The notes: a model not told the origin generated them from the sequence alone. 64,000 bases of DNA from Sipunculus nudus (GCA_026874595.1 CM049311.1:65515953-65579952), one strand, 5' to 3'; positions 26,120 through 39,188 are shown, counted from the stretch's first letter. A program made the numbers and translations.

Positions 26120-29100
26120 AGCTCAGCTGACTATAAGTCATCTGAGCTATAGTCGTGGTCCATTGTCCGTTGTCCGTCCGTCTGTCGTGCCGTCCATCCG
26201 TCCGTCCGGATGTCCGTCCGTAAGACTGGCACGTTTCGACACCGTTGGACCTACGAATCTGAAATTCGGCATACAGTTAGATGTCCCCAAAATCTCCTAC
26301 CATGCCGAAAATTGGGTCAATAGGACTTCATTCCTTCGAGATATTAAGGAAAAACCTCAATTTTTTTATTAGAAATCTATTTTCACACTTCAGGACTGCC
26401 TAGTATCAAAACCACTCATCTGGTTTTCTTCATATTCCTCTATATAGTTCCTATGTACATGCCAGATATTAAGTCAGTATTATATAATTTAAAAAGGTAT
26501 GGGCCCAAACATAATGGACTTTGTAAAAAAATCAGGAAGATATTTTGTCACTTGAGACCAAAAGTGTTAAAGGTAGGGACTTTTTTCCAGTAATACGACT
26601 TTAATTAATCAAAATTTAATTGTATACCAAATATTAGATCAAAATCTGATAATTTTTTTTAAATATTGGCAAAAATATAAAATTGGTACCTTAAATTTTG
26701 CCCAACTTTGGCCACGGCACGTTTTTTTTCTGTAAGTACTGTGGATTTAATTTTCACAGCATGTATACATAACGATTAAGTCTGTTCAAATCTGAAATTT
26801 GAAAATAAAAGCTGCAAAATTAGGCTAGTTATTGAATTTTTTTGGAGGCTCTTGTTGTATTCCCTTACATTGTCAAGCAGTCCACTTTGATGACTGTAGG
26901 TCATTCAGTGCACATCTCTATGCTCCCCAAGCTGTTGGCATAATTTTAGATGTCCCCAAAATCTCCTACCATACCAAAAATTGGGTCATTAGGACTTCGT
27001 CCGAGATATTAAGGGAAAAAAACTCTGTTTTCCATAAAAAAAAGCCATTGTTACACTTCAAGGCTTCCTAATATCAAAACCACTGATCTGTTTTTGATTG
27101 TATTTAGTATTCACATTCTTTCATACATTTTCTATGAACATACCAAAAATTAGGTCAGTATTGGGTATTATTTTGAAGCTATGGGCCAAAACATAATGCA
27201 ATTTTTAAAAAAATCAGGAAATATATTTACTCACCTAACATGAGAATTGCTGAACCTAGAGATTTTTTTCAGGAATTTAACTTTATTTAATCAAGATTCA
27301 ATTGTTTACCCAAAATTAGATCTGAATTTTGCAATTTTTTCAAGTTATTAGCATAAATAAAAAATCAATACCTTAAATTTTGTCAAACTTTGGCATTGTT
27401 GATTTAATTTTCAGAGCATATATACATAAGGATTTAATCTTTTAAAATCTGAAATTTCAAAGAAATTGATTGGAAAGAATAGCTTTTTTTCATGTTTTCA
27501 TACACCATGTCAAGTGTTGTTTACATCTAGCCCACCTAGTAGTACAGCCTTCACTTGAATTATGTAACCCACCCCAGGCAGCTTGCCTTGGGTCAGCTTG
27601 GCCACTACCAGCAGGCTTCCCCTCTGCCCTGCACTCCCCCCCCCCCCCCCGATGGTGCATAAACTAGATGAATGTTATTATTTTCTGTATTTGATTCATT
27701 CTTATTCTAGGCTATGCTACATTTTAGATTTTGTATTGTACCACCAGGGTTACAATGATTAAAGTGTACATTTAATTGTGTCCACAAAGTGGTGTATTGC
27801 TATGAAAGTGTGGATGTTCATGAGATAAGTTATTCTTTACTTCAGAAGAGTAAAAACTTCACCAGGTGTGAAATTGACTATTAATTCCAGTAATAAATTA
27901 AAACTGGGATAGTAATTAGCACAATGATATTGTTTGTCCCTCATTCAACCAACAGTGTGTATACTTTATTTGAAAAGATGTTTTATTTTATCAAATTTAC
28001 TGAATCTTTTATTTTATTTTGGTGAATAAAATTAAGCATGTACTGAAAACTCCAATGTGCAAAACTTTTTAATAGTGATTCAAGGAATATTCTTGTAGAT
28101 GCCATGTTGTGGCATTATTTTCTTTTAAATTCAGTTTAAACATTTATGATTTAAAAATAATAAAATATATGTGTATGCATAATCTGACCCAATATGAGCT
28201 ACACTCTGGATATATGATGATTGCAACTTTTGCAACAATTCTAATATTTTAACTTATAGTTTCAGTTTTTTACTCTGTATATATAATGATTGCAACTTTT
28301 GCAACAATTCTAATATTTTAACTTATATTTTCAGGTTTTTTTATTAAAAATGTATAAAACCTGTAAATAAAAAAAATGATTCAGATAAAAACTTCTTAAT
28401 GGAAAAAGTGATATGCTTAAAAAAATAGGATTATATATAAACTTAAATGCATTATTCCCTTGAAAGTGAAATAAAGGTATTAGTCCATTCTGTCCACTTG
28501 CCTATCCATCTGTAAATTTTCATATGCATCACAGTATCTCAACATTTTTACTGTTTTTCTTCATGACAGTCTTGTCAGAGTATTAGTTTGCAATCATATA
28601 TTTAGAGCTTTACTATAACCAAGTAGGAGGGCCCCTTTCCTCTTAGCTTTTCATATTCTTATATAAATGAAAAACATTACAATAGAATATTTCTACATCC
28701 ACCTTCATGCTGCCCTCACTTTTCCCTTCTCTGAACCCCATCCCAAAATCAGCCTCAGTAAGCAAGAACAAGATGAATCAGATATATTCATACTTTAATA
28801 TTTTGTATAACTATTCGTCCATAGGTACCTATGTACATGCCAGAAATTATGTCAATATTGTGTAATATGTAGACATAGTGGGCATCACAATAATGTACCT
28901 TGTCAAGACTAAAGAGATATTGTGTCATACAGTCACAAATTCATAAATCACTTCATCAGCATAGTTAATCATAACATCATATCCGTCAAATTGAAAGCTT
29001 GCAGACTACCATACACTTTAGATCCTTCAACAAAAAGCATTATCATCATTCTACTACTGCTTATTACTGCTGTCATTGCATTCATATTTGCTCAAATATA

Positions 29101-29340
29101 TCACAATTTTCAATCCCTCCTAAATAAATAAAAAATAAACCACTATATTTGACTCTATTAATCCATCAGTCAGGTTATTTCATTTATCATTTACTCACAT
29201 ATTACATTACATTCCTTTATAATAGCCCAACATGTCCATGATATTCATAAGCTTTATCGACTCGATATAGTATCACAGTGGAGAAACATTTATAGTCCAG
29301 TCACGATCAGCTGAGCGCCGTGACCCATGGGTCCCTTGTT
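26120..29340 (+). mobile_element. Family A copy 3, longest uninterrupted copy (3.2 kb)
   Basis: The full 5' palindrome at 26120 is followed by a TCCGTCCGTCC run and two units (near 26250 and 26937; shared ATGTCCCCAAAATCTCCTACCA). After a long AT-rich 3' half containing a ~75-bp tandem duplication (28200-28335), it closes with TCAGCTGAGCGCCGTGACCC and GACCCATGGGTC. This is the best copy for defining the family. No protein is encoded. The T-rich flanks leave the exact ends uncertain by a few bases. Confidence 0.65.
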
Positions 29341-29558
29341 TTTTAATGAAAGGCTTGCAAATGTACTAAATACCTCTCTAGTTCATATTTATAACTTGAA
29401 CAAGAGACATATGTTCAGATATACATCCATGTGAGAATAGATATTTCATACTAGTTAATGTAACCACCCATAAACACTTTTTTTTTTGGCTGAGGGAAGT
29501 CTGTTGGTGTCTGTTCACACATAAGATGCCACCAGTCCATACTTGTACACCGTTTTTT

Positions 29559-31274
29559 GCTCAGCTGACTGTAAGTCATCTGAGCTATAGCGAGCACTGT
29601 TTGTCCATCTGTGCGTCTGTCCGTCCGTCCGTCCGTCTGTCCGTCTGTCCGTTAACCTGGCACAAATCATAACCGCTGGACCTAGAATCATGTACCTTTA
29701 AATTCTGAGAGGTCCATGAAAAATCTCCTTGGAAACCAGAAATTAGGTCTTTGTTACCCATATCCTTCGAGCTATGGGGCCTCAAAGTACCCCCCAGAAT
29801 ATCAAACAAATTCATACAAAAACTTCAATATCTCATTAACTACATCACTGATGGTCATGATTTTTTGCATACTTATTTATCATGAAATGATTCATCAGTG
29901 TCTGCAGACTGGTGGCGCCACCTGTATTTTTCGATTTTTTACAAATTTTTTTCTCTATTTTTGAGACCTTTAAAAATGTGAACATTTGTTAACAGGGCAC
30001 AAATCGTAAAGACTGGACCTAGAATCTTAATTCTTGACACACTGAGAGACCAATGAAAAGTCTCCATGGAAACCAGAAATTAGGTCTCTGTTACCCATAT
30101 CTTTCAAGCTATGGGGCCCCAAAGTACCCCCCCCCCCCCCCCGAATAGTCAAAAATTTCATACAAAAACTTCAATATCTCATTAACTACTTCACTGATGG
30201 TCATTATTTTTTGCATACATATTGATCATGAGAAGTTTCATCACTTCCTGCTGACTGGTGGCGCCACCTGTATTTTTTTATTTTTTACAAATTGTTTTCG
30301 CTATTTTTGAGACCTTTAAAAATGTGAACATCTGTCAACAGGGCACAAATTGTAAAGACTGGCCCTAGAATCTTCATTCCTGACACAGTGAGATACCTGT
30401 GAAAAGTCTCCATGGAAACCTGAAATAAGGTCTCTGTTACCCATATCCTTTGAGCTATGGGGCTCCCAATGACCCCCCAGAATAATGAAAAATTTGATAA
30501 AAACAAACATCAATATCTCAATAACTACAAAACTGATGGATATAATATTGGGCATACATATTAATCAAGAGGTGTTCCATCAGTTCCTGCAGACTGGTGA
30601 TGCCACCTGTATTTTTTCAAATTTTTCTCTATGATACAAAAGCAGAAATTTCTGAACAACTAATACAGAGATCACCATAATTCTTTGCATGGATATTGAT
30701 TATTGAGTATTCCATCAGTTTCTGCAGACTGGTGGCACCACCTGTGTTTGTTCAGGTTTTTTTACGAATATTTTTCTCTATTTTTGAGACCTTTAAGGAT
30801 GCTGTCATCTGTTTACGTGGCACAAATTGTAACAAACAGGACTTAGAATATTCATTCTTGTCATGCAAGGAGGCCCACAAAAAGTGTCTGTGGAAACCTG
30901 AAATTAGGTCTCTGTTACCCATATCCTTCAAGCTATAGGACTCCGAAATATCCCTCAGAATAATGGAAAATTTGATACAAAAGCTGAAGTATCTGAACAA
31001 CTAACGCAGATTTCACCATGATTCTTTACATGGATATTGACCATTAAGTGTTTTTATTAGTTTCTGCAGACCAGTGGAACCACCTGTATTTTTTTAAAGT
31101 TTATGCATTTTTTCTCTATTTTTGACACATATAAATACAGTCACAATCTTGGCCTGTTGGTTAATTTTTGATGCTTCAAATGAATGGGTATATACTATCA
31201 TTCAGATGATTAAATTTCCTTTGGCAAATCTCTTCCCAGTCAGCTGAGTGTCATGACCCATGGGTCACTTGTTT
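29559..31274 (+). mobile_element. Family A copy 4 (subfamily with ~300-bp units and GGTGGCGCCACC)
   Basis: The 5' palindrome (GCTCAGCTGACTGTAAGTCA) at 29559 and a TCCGTC run precede repeated units of ~300 bp. Each has GGCACAAAT, CTGGACCTAGAATCTT, GGAAACC...TTAGGTCTCTGTTACC, a C-run and a GGTGGCGCCACCTGTATTTTT block. It ends with CAGCTGAGTGTCATGACCC. The ends match family A, while the units differ from copies 1-3, so the family has exchanged its core. Confidence 0.6.
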
Positions 31275-32480
31275 CAAAATTTTGTACTCTTTCCATAATG
31301 TGTATTGCTGTTTGTTCCTGTATGTATTTATAATAAATAAAGCAGTGAAGCAGTATGACTGGAGAACTGTAGCCATCACCATTTTCTGGTGCACATCAAT
31401 CTTTTTATATTGAAACATCGATCATTTCTGTTTGGACAAGGACAAGTGCCCTTTTATATTATACATTATATATAGGTTAAACTGAAAGTTATCAATTGCT
31501 GCAGCGGTTACCAAGTTTGCCTACTGTACACATTTATATCCTGGTTACTGTACCCTTGTGGGTATACATCAGCTGGTATCTGGATGGTATATATCATTTA
31601 TCTACTGGCCACACAGGACCACACTGACATGACTCATACTGTCTAGCTATGATGTATTCAAACAAGTACCACAGCTGGGACTGCTTTTCAATCATATTAT
31701 ATTTGATGAACAAAAGGAACATCAGGTTGAAATTCATCATATGATGTTGATAAGCATATATAGCTTTTGTCTGCAGTGTAAGCATGTTTTTTTTTTAACA
31801 CTGTGGTTGGCGTCATATTCACGAGGTTAAAACCTCAGGATTGTGTGGGTTTCATTGTTTTGCATGGGGACCATTTTTGCGCTCTTGCCATACAGGTGTA
31901 TGAATGTACCTGGTATAATCTGTTTCATCTGGACTGGACAAGGACTGAAACACTTTCCATGATTTAATGTGGAAAATTAAAAAAAAATTTGAAAAATATC
32001 CAAAGGAAGATCTTTTAAATTTAAGACATAATACATTATAAAACATTTATAGTGTCAATATTAGGGTCACAGGTAACAAAAAAGATGTTGCCATTTATAA
32101 TATTCAACTTGGCCTTTCAGCTTTTGTTGTTTTTGCATGGATAATGTATGCATGAGCTTCCACTGTTATAGATAACTGTTCATTTTTGTCGATAAGGCAC
32201 CTAACTCACAAAGGTTACATTTTTGTAATAATTATCCTTTTGCAAATATCGCAAATTTGAATCTCCATGAACTGTACAGAAAACAAAGGTATATACAAGT
32301 CTGAATGGTATAGGCCAGCTGTTGGACATCAAAATACTGTGGTCATATCACTGATATCAGTGATAAGGTGGAGTAGGGTGTCAGATGGTGACCTTTCAAG
32401 ACCACACCTTTGTACTTTATGGATATACTTTAGATTGCAAGTGTATGGAAAATATTATCAGTAATGTGGTTGTTGATTGG
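31275..32480. other. Intron-like DNA
   Basis: No feature recognised. Open frames such as 31852-32046 (-) and 32267-32464 (+) have no motif or splice context. Confidence 0.4.
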
Positions 32481-32489
32481 ATGATTACA

Positions 32490-32925
32490 TCTAAGACCAC
32501 CATACTATATAGTGTCATGCCCAACCTACTATGGGGATCCCCCAAATAATATGACCATCTAAGACCACCAAATTATACAGTATCATGTCCAACATACTAT
32601 GACAAACATAAGATGACTCTGGGACCCCTCAAGGAGTATTACCTCCTGAGACCACGATACTATTTAGTATCATGGCCAACCTACTATGATTAACATAAGA
32701 TGACTCTGGGACCCCCCCCCCCCCCAAGTAATATGACCATCTAAGCCCACCATACTATATGGTGCTATGTCCAACATACTATGATAATCATAAGATGACT
32801 CTGGGACCCCCCCCCCCCCCCCAAATAATATGACCATCTAAGACCATCATACTATTTAGTATCATGTCCAACCTATTATGATAAACATAAGTTGACTCTG
32901 GGACCCCCCTAAGTAATATGAATAT
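32490..32925. repeat. ~90-bp tandem repeat, about five units, with C-runs
   Basis: The phrase AGTATCATGTCCAACATACT recurs near 32510, 32578, 32665, 32761 and 32857, each with CATAAGATGACTCTGGGACC and a variable C-run (up to about 16 C). Spacing is 67-96 bp. It is a local minisatellite with a length-unstable C tract. Confidence 0.7.
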
Positions 32926-33732
32926 CTTTCATGCTGCTGAATTTAGGTCTTATTTGCAGGGTATTAATGTTTTTATCTTTTTTTGTAGCCATTCTTCTTA
33001 CTCATAAGAACCTAACAAACTCTCAGAAAACAAGTAAGAACCAAATTATTAATGGATTAATGTGGTGGCCGCCCATTTAATGATAAGCATTTGTATCTCA
33101 CTAAATTTTCAACATTATCTTATAGACTTCTCACAAGGTGATACCATTCCTGGTCAGATCAATATATATTTCACCATGATAGGCAGCAGTGAAATCAAGT
33201 CAGGTTGATGGGATTTGTGGAAGACCTTTTGAGATGTTGTCACTGTGGCATATGCTTCAAAGTATGAGGTCTGTTACTCGCTGGGCTCAGGAGAAAAACC
33301 TAGTGGAATTACAGCTGATTCAGGGGCAGCAGGGAGTCTTCCTGAAGCAATACATGACATCAGAGCTATTTCAATAGGAATTGATCACAATGCCCCCATA
33401 GACCTTTCACATATTGGAGCATATTTTCCCAGCCAAAAGTACAATTCAATAGCACCCTTTTTTCAGGATGATGTGTTTTGCTGCGATATGCTTTGGTTTT
33501 AACCCGTGCTCAGCTAGGATGACTTGGAATTCAGGGAGTCTGTTTTGGAAGTTTGGTCAGCAATAAATTCAATAATTTATTATGGGAAGATCAGCATGTC
33601 TTGTATATTGCTTATATATCCATCATTTTATGAGAGTACATTTGTGCATTAGGAAATCTAATAAACAAAAACACCTTCAAAAATATTTAAGAAGTCCAAT
33701 AAATATTCTGTGTGTGAAAAAAATCATCCTTT
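32926..33732. other. Intron-like DNA with one unexplained open frame
   Basis: A plus-strand frame at 33245-33502 reads a mixed-composition peptide (for example EVCYSLGSGEKPSG). It has no known domain and no clear donor, so I leave it unassigned. Confidence 0.3.
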
Positions 33733-34676
33733 TTAGCGAACCTGTGAGCTTATGCGATGGCGCAGCGTCGTCCGTCCATCGTCAGCCGTCCGCCATCCAG
33801 GGCTGGCTTTCCACCGTCCATGGCTGTAAGTCAGAAACCATTGGAGCTAGCAGCTCCAAATGACATGTAAGAATTAGTCACATGTGAAAGAATTAGTCAC
33901 ATGTGCCCTGTAGCTTATTATTGGGTCTCTGCATTAATTTAGATTTTATAGAGAAAAAGCTTAAAAACCTTTAAAAATCTTCTTCTCTGAAACCGTCCAG
34001 CCAAATTGTTCAATATTTCACAGAAATGATCCTTGGAACAATCTCTCTCAAGTTTGTTCGAATGGTTCCAGTTTGGAGATTTTTGGCCGAGTTACAGGAG
34101 GGTTGAACTTAGTCATCTGTCCAAAAAAGCAAACTTTAATTAAAATAAAAGAAACGGCTAGAGCTGTAATCACAAAATTTTATACCAATGTTTGTCACAT
34201 ATGTCATATCTGATTTTGAGGTATTGGTGGCGCCACCTACATTGATGTGTTTTTTACAAGTGAAAATGTAATTTTAAACTCTTCTAGCTTATACACTGAT
34301 TTATGATGAAACTGTTCAGCTGATTGGTTTAAACTTTACAAGAATTATTCTATGGTAGGGTTCCGCCAGTTTTATGAGAATAGATTGGGTAAATACAGTT
34401 TTAAAAAAACATTGTAGCCAATTGAAAAAGGCTTTCTGTATTTGAAAACAGATTTAACAACATGCTGATTTTCAGCAGCCAAGTCAAGAGGTCACTCAGT
34501 ACAAACAGGTGGGGTCCAGACATCACCATGGCAACTGACCAGGCTCTGGAAGAATGTCTAGACAGCATCTAGACGTCTAGACACAATGTTTAGATGCAGA
34601 ATTCCCAGATTATTGGAACTATATCTTTCAACTGTTTGAAAAATCTTGGTTTGCATTTTAAGTGAATTGGGTTTAT
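33733..34676 (+). repeat. Unassigned dispersed repeat start joined to family B copy 5
   Basis: It begins TTTTAGCGAACCTGTGAGCT with GTCCGTCC-rich sequence behind it, like the 5' part of family A but with a different sequence. It contains one GGTGGCGCCACC palindrome (near 34226). At about 34677 it runs straight into internal family B sequence. It may be a chimeric element or a B copy truncated by another insertion. Confidence 0.4.
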
Positions 34677-36220
34677 CATCAGGTCACATGTGAACTGCTG
34701 TGACCTCATTTTTGGTTGACCTCTGACCTTTCTTCGCTGCCCAGTGTCCATTTGTGCGTCTGTTTCCACACATAAATCCGCATATCTCGGGAACCGTTTG
34801 ACCGATCAGGCTAAAAAATTTGCACAAATGTAGCCCTTTGATAGCTTTATACATACACTAAAAATGGTGGTGCCACCTGCAACTATTTTTGCACAGCGTC
34901 CATCTGTTCATCTGCCTTGGGATAATAACACTCATATCGCAGCAGTGGTTTGACTTATCCACCTGAAATTTTGCAGGTTTATACATCCTGGACAGCTCTT
35001 TTGATTTTATGACAGGTGGCGCCACCTACATTCACGTTTACTCTGCAGACATCCAAGCTCATATCTAGGGAAATATTTGACAGATTGGGCCAAAATTTTG
35101 CATGTGTATAGATCTCACATAGCTCTTCATCATAGGCAAAACTGGTGGCGCCACCTGCAACCATTAATGCACAGGGACCATCTGTTCATCTGCCTTAGGA
35201 TAATAACACTCATATTGCAGCAGTGGTTTGACTTATCCACCTGAAATTTTTCAGGTTTATACATCCCGGACAGCTTTTTCGATTTTATGACAGGTGGCGC
35301 CACCTACATTCATGTTTACTCTGCAGACATCCAAGCTCATATTTTGGGAAATGTTTGACCAATTCGGCCAAAATTTTGCATGTGTATAGATCTCACATAG
35401 CTCTTCATCATAGGCAAAAGTGGTGGTGCCACCTGCAACCATTTATACACAGCGTCCATCTGTTCATCTGCCTTGGGATAAAATCACTCATATCTCAGCA
35501 GTGGTTTGATTTATCCACCTGAAATTTTGCAGGTTTATACATCCTGGACAGCTTTCTCGAATTTATGACAGGTGGCGCCACCTACATTCACGTTTACTCT
35601 GCAGACATCCAAGCTCATATTTCTGGAACCGTTTGACCGATTGGGCCAAAATTTTGCTTGTGTATAGATAGCTCACATAGCTCTTCATCATAGGCAAAAC
35701 TGGTGGCGCCACCTGCAACCACTTATGCACAGGGTCTATCAGTTCATCTGCATGGGATAAAATCACTCATATCTCAGCAGTGGTTTGACTTTTCCATCTA
35801 AAATTTTGCAGGTTTATACATCCTTGACAGCTCTTTTGATTTTTTTTTTTTGGGCAAAAATTTTGCTTGTGTATATTCAGCTCACGTAGCTCTTCATCAT
35901 AGGCAAAACTGGTGGCGCCACCTGCAACCACTTTTGCACAGCATCCATCTGTTCATCTGCCTTGGGATAAAATCACTCATATCTCAGCAGTGGTTTGACT
36001 TATCCACCTGAAATTTTGCAGGTTTATATCCTTGACAATTTCCTTGATTTTATGACAGATGGCAACACCTACATTCATGTTTACACTGCAGACATTCATG
36101 CTAATATGCAACACACCTCACTCTATTCCCCTTGCCACTTAATCCATGCCTCACTTCACCCATCCCACTCTGATTTCTGCGGATCCACATAGTCGCTTGT
36201 CGACTACCCATATTCTAGTT
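34677..36220 (+). mobile_element. Family B copy 5, 5'-truncated
   Basis: It starts inside the family B lead-in (GGTCACATGTGAACTGCTG), so the 5' hairpin is missing. It has about five ~280-bp units with palindromes near 35023, 35141, 35295, 35573, 35703 and 35908, and ends with a mutated GCGGATCCACATAGTCGC hairpin and TTCTAGTT. Units resemble one another more than those of other copies, suggesting expansion within this copy. Confidence 0.6.
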
Positions 36221-38643
36221 TTAAAATGTCCTAGTCTGTAACTTGAAGGTCCGAAAAGTCCATTTTGCTATAATCATTATGACTAAGGTAGATATGCAGG
36301 ATTTAAGAGGATCAATATTTAATTTTAAAAATAAACCTCCATTCATACTCCCAAACTTTGCACAGGTTCACATTAGGCCTGTAGGCCTTGTTATACAATA
36401 ACATGGTATCCACCTGACAGCCAAGGTCACTGATTTAATCTTTAACATCTTGTAAAAACTGTTTAAAAGGACTTGGTCAAAGAAAGATTGCTACCCATAT
36501 AGGGTATATAAGGGTAGTAGTAGACTAATATACTAAAGGATCAAGAAGATCATGAAGTGTAAACTCTTTAGATTTTAATTTTCTTGAATACTATATTGTC
36601 ACATCCATGTGGGGCACTCTGTCAAATATTGTATTAGTATATGCCATATGGATGAGTGTGACCAAAAATCAAGTTGACACGATGTGATTAAACAAGGTCT
36701 GCCAGTAGTCACTGTATTGCAGTATTTCTCTCTGTTTCTGTTTTATGAATTATGTTCTTCATCTGTTTGCTTGTCTTTTGCCAGATGTGACATTCTTGTA
36801 AGATTTCACTGGTTACTTCAAGATGTGCATAGCAGGTTAATCAGGGATTATGTATGGGGTGGGAAGTCATAGGTCAGATGTAGGAAATTCATCATCTGTC
36901 CATGAGCGTAAAGTCATCAATAACCTGCCTGTCATGAAAAATGTTATCAGTTTAGCATAGCAAAAATTGAAAGTTCTCTAATAGTGAATCATAGTGAATT
37001 TGTCTTCAACTGCCGATCACTTAATTATAAATATGTGTAGATATAGAGATACTGATAAATAGTACACTGATTCTGTCATATCTGTCAGTAATGGAGGAAG
37101 GTGACATTTGATAAAAAACAATTATGCATTGATCAGTGTTTCATTGACAGTTTTTCCTAGTTGTGTTCCAGGACGTAGAGCAAAAATATCCTTGTGTCCT
37201 GGCAAAATAACCATTATCAGTGAAATGATAGTTATACATATATTAAGACCAAATATGCATATAATTCAGTGAATTTAGTATGGCATATTCTTTAGCTCAT
37301 GGGTCCATAGGCACAGTGAGCTTACACTGTGGTTTCTGCTCATCTTGGAACTTAATCTTAAAACGTCCTGTTATGGGCATCTCTATTTTGAATGCATTAG
37401 GCTGTCAAATGGTTTGCAAATTCAAAGACTGCAGGTAGCCTTTTTCATTACTGATTCCTCGCTTTTACATTATAAAACCGAGGTCCTGACATTGTCTGTA
37501 ATTGGGAGGTTCCACCATGCTAATATAACTTATAATATGATGTGATGCACCCATTTAATGCAGAGAATTAGTGATCTATTTCAGGATATTATGCATTATA
37601 ATGGATGCAGGAGAGTTGAAAAAGGAGGGTTATGGGTAACCTAAAAATCAAGTAATGTATTAAATCAGAATTAATTAACCACCTCATCGGGCACTTTGGA
37701 TCAAAGTGCTTACTGGACACACTTCACTCATTACACAATCCTCAAGCCACAGCTAAACGCTACAGACATCCAAGATATTGAATTCTTTGTTTTAACCACT
37801 GCTTTGCATAGCAAGATTCTCTGGGTTCAGCCACCTGGGCTGGTACAGAGCATGAATTGTAATCAGACTAATGAGAACATGGTACTGCATTGTGCATTCA
37901 GCTTCACTATATAAACATGCGGCACATGCCCTTGTTGGTCTGATAACACCAGTTTTGACACCCAGCCTGGATGCTAGATGAAAATATTCAAAAGAAAGTT
38001 TGCTGACTTCAGTGTATAACCACTGTATGAGGAGTGTAAATCCATTAGAGCTTTGTACTTGTTATCTCTGGTCCTAGTCAACTGAATATGAAAATTTGAC
38101 TTTAGTTCTGAGAGCTTCAGCATCATTTTAGCCATTTACAATTCGTAACTTTTCAAACATGCTTTGAGCATGTATGCATAATTCCATATAAGATCATGCA
38201 GTCAACAAACCATTTACCTATCCTTTAACCCTTTACTGTTTACATTTATTTTAGATTTCCGACAAATTCAGACACTATTTGTATTTACACTAACAGCCAT
38301 ATCTTTTCAAGCTTTTTTTTTGTATCTTTATCAAATTTTCAACAGTTCTTACTAAGAGGGTTTGCTGAAGATTATTGAAAATCATTGAAACTTAGAAATA
38401 ATATGCAATTTTTTTCCTGAAAGAATCTATACATATCATGGCATTCTTGTTGCCTATTTAGAGTGCTCTTTAGTGGCTTGTAAACAGTAAAGGGTTAAAA
38501 ATAGAAAAATGTTTGAAAATGCCTACATTGTCTTGTTTAATAAGGCTCACTGTGGTAAGCGTAAAGTTTCATGGTTTTTATCTTATCTTTCTGTTACACT
38601 TACTTGAATACGCATTAATTTCATGATTTATGTGTTGTTTCAG
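36221..38643 (+). other. Intron upstream of the GOPC-like exon
   Basis: Low-complexity, AT-rich intron-like DNA. It includes a compact palindrome at 37294-37331 (AGCTCA/TGAGCT overlapping CACAGTG/CACTGTG). No other exon is recognised. The last bases form the 3' splice site for the exon at 38644 (TGTGTTGTTTCAG). Confidence 0.5.
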
Positions 38644-38808
38644 GCTCAGCTTATTGACCTAAGGTCAGACCTGTATGAAGTCCGAGCTACCAAGGCCATC
38701 TTGGAGAAGGAGGTACAGAACCTGCTGCTCCAACTACACTCCACTCAGCTACAGGTCTGTCAGAAGTCAGGAATAGAGGTCGACTCTGAAAACATCAAGA
38801 AGAAACTG
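38644..38808 (+). CDS. GOPC: GOPC (Golgi-associated PDZ/coiled-coil protein) coiled-coil exon
   Basis: A 165-bp phase-0 exon of 55 codons, with acceptor TTGTTTCAG|G and donor CTG|GTCAGT. The peptide runs from AQLIDLRSDLYEV through LEKEVQNLLLQLHS to SGIEVDSENIKKKL. This is the pattern of GOPC's first coiled coil: AQLIDLRSEL, then LEKEV, LLQLHS.QLQ, then SG..VDS..IK.KL, including the exon's end at KL. GOPC is a Golgi/trans-Golgi scaffold whose coiled coils bind Rab6-type and syntaxin-6/golgin partners and whose PDZ domain sorts membrane cargo. The upstream (N-terminal) and downstream (second coiled coil, PDZ) exons are not in this window, so flanking introns exceed 25 kb downstream. The recognition is by eye from family knowledge. 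Heptad hydrophobics are visible. Confidence 0.8.
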
Positions 38809-39188
38809 GTCAGTTTGTTCACATTACTGCCATCTCATATTTACTGTATCCCACATTATTAGCACTCCTGCCCCTATCCACGCAGTTCTGTGTCACATCT
38901 TATGATCTCTGATCGTTTCACCCTGAAAGCAGATTCACCAGTTCACCACAGGCTTTAACTGCACTGATCCCAACGGGTGATGCACCCTCAGGCCGCATTT
39001 CCCTCGAGCACTTGTTTCACAACTACTGGTCTCAGGTATTTCACCATGACACATTATAGCCATTGCACTTTAAAAGCCTTGCTTTGTTTTGCTCTTTATG
39101 GAACTGCTTAAATACCATGGTGTTTTGTACCCTGGGTTGGCATTTTGCTGCAGTATTGTGATCAAAGGCATTTTGCTATGACAATTAT
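38809..39188 (+). other. Intron downstream of the GOPC-like exon
   Basis: The donor at 38809 is followed by ordinary intronic sequence. 39010-39180 shares phrases (CACCATGACACAT, ATACCATGGTG, CCATTGGGCTG) with 39600-39740, hinting at a diverged local duplication around the SINE-like insertion. Confidence 0.4.

Noticed and set aside
33245-33502. 85-residue plus-strand frame with protein-like composition
   Set aside because: No known motif, no good donor, and the adjoining frames are similar in length. Evidence is too thin for an exon call.
15807-36220. CRISPR-like regular spacing in family B
   Set aside because: Units are ~280 bp and diverge throughout rather than short identical repeats with unique spacers. 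The context is eukaryotic.
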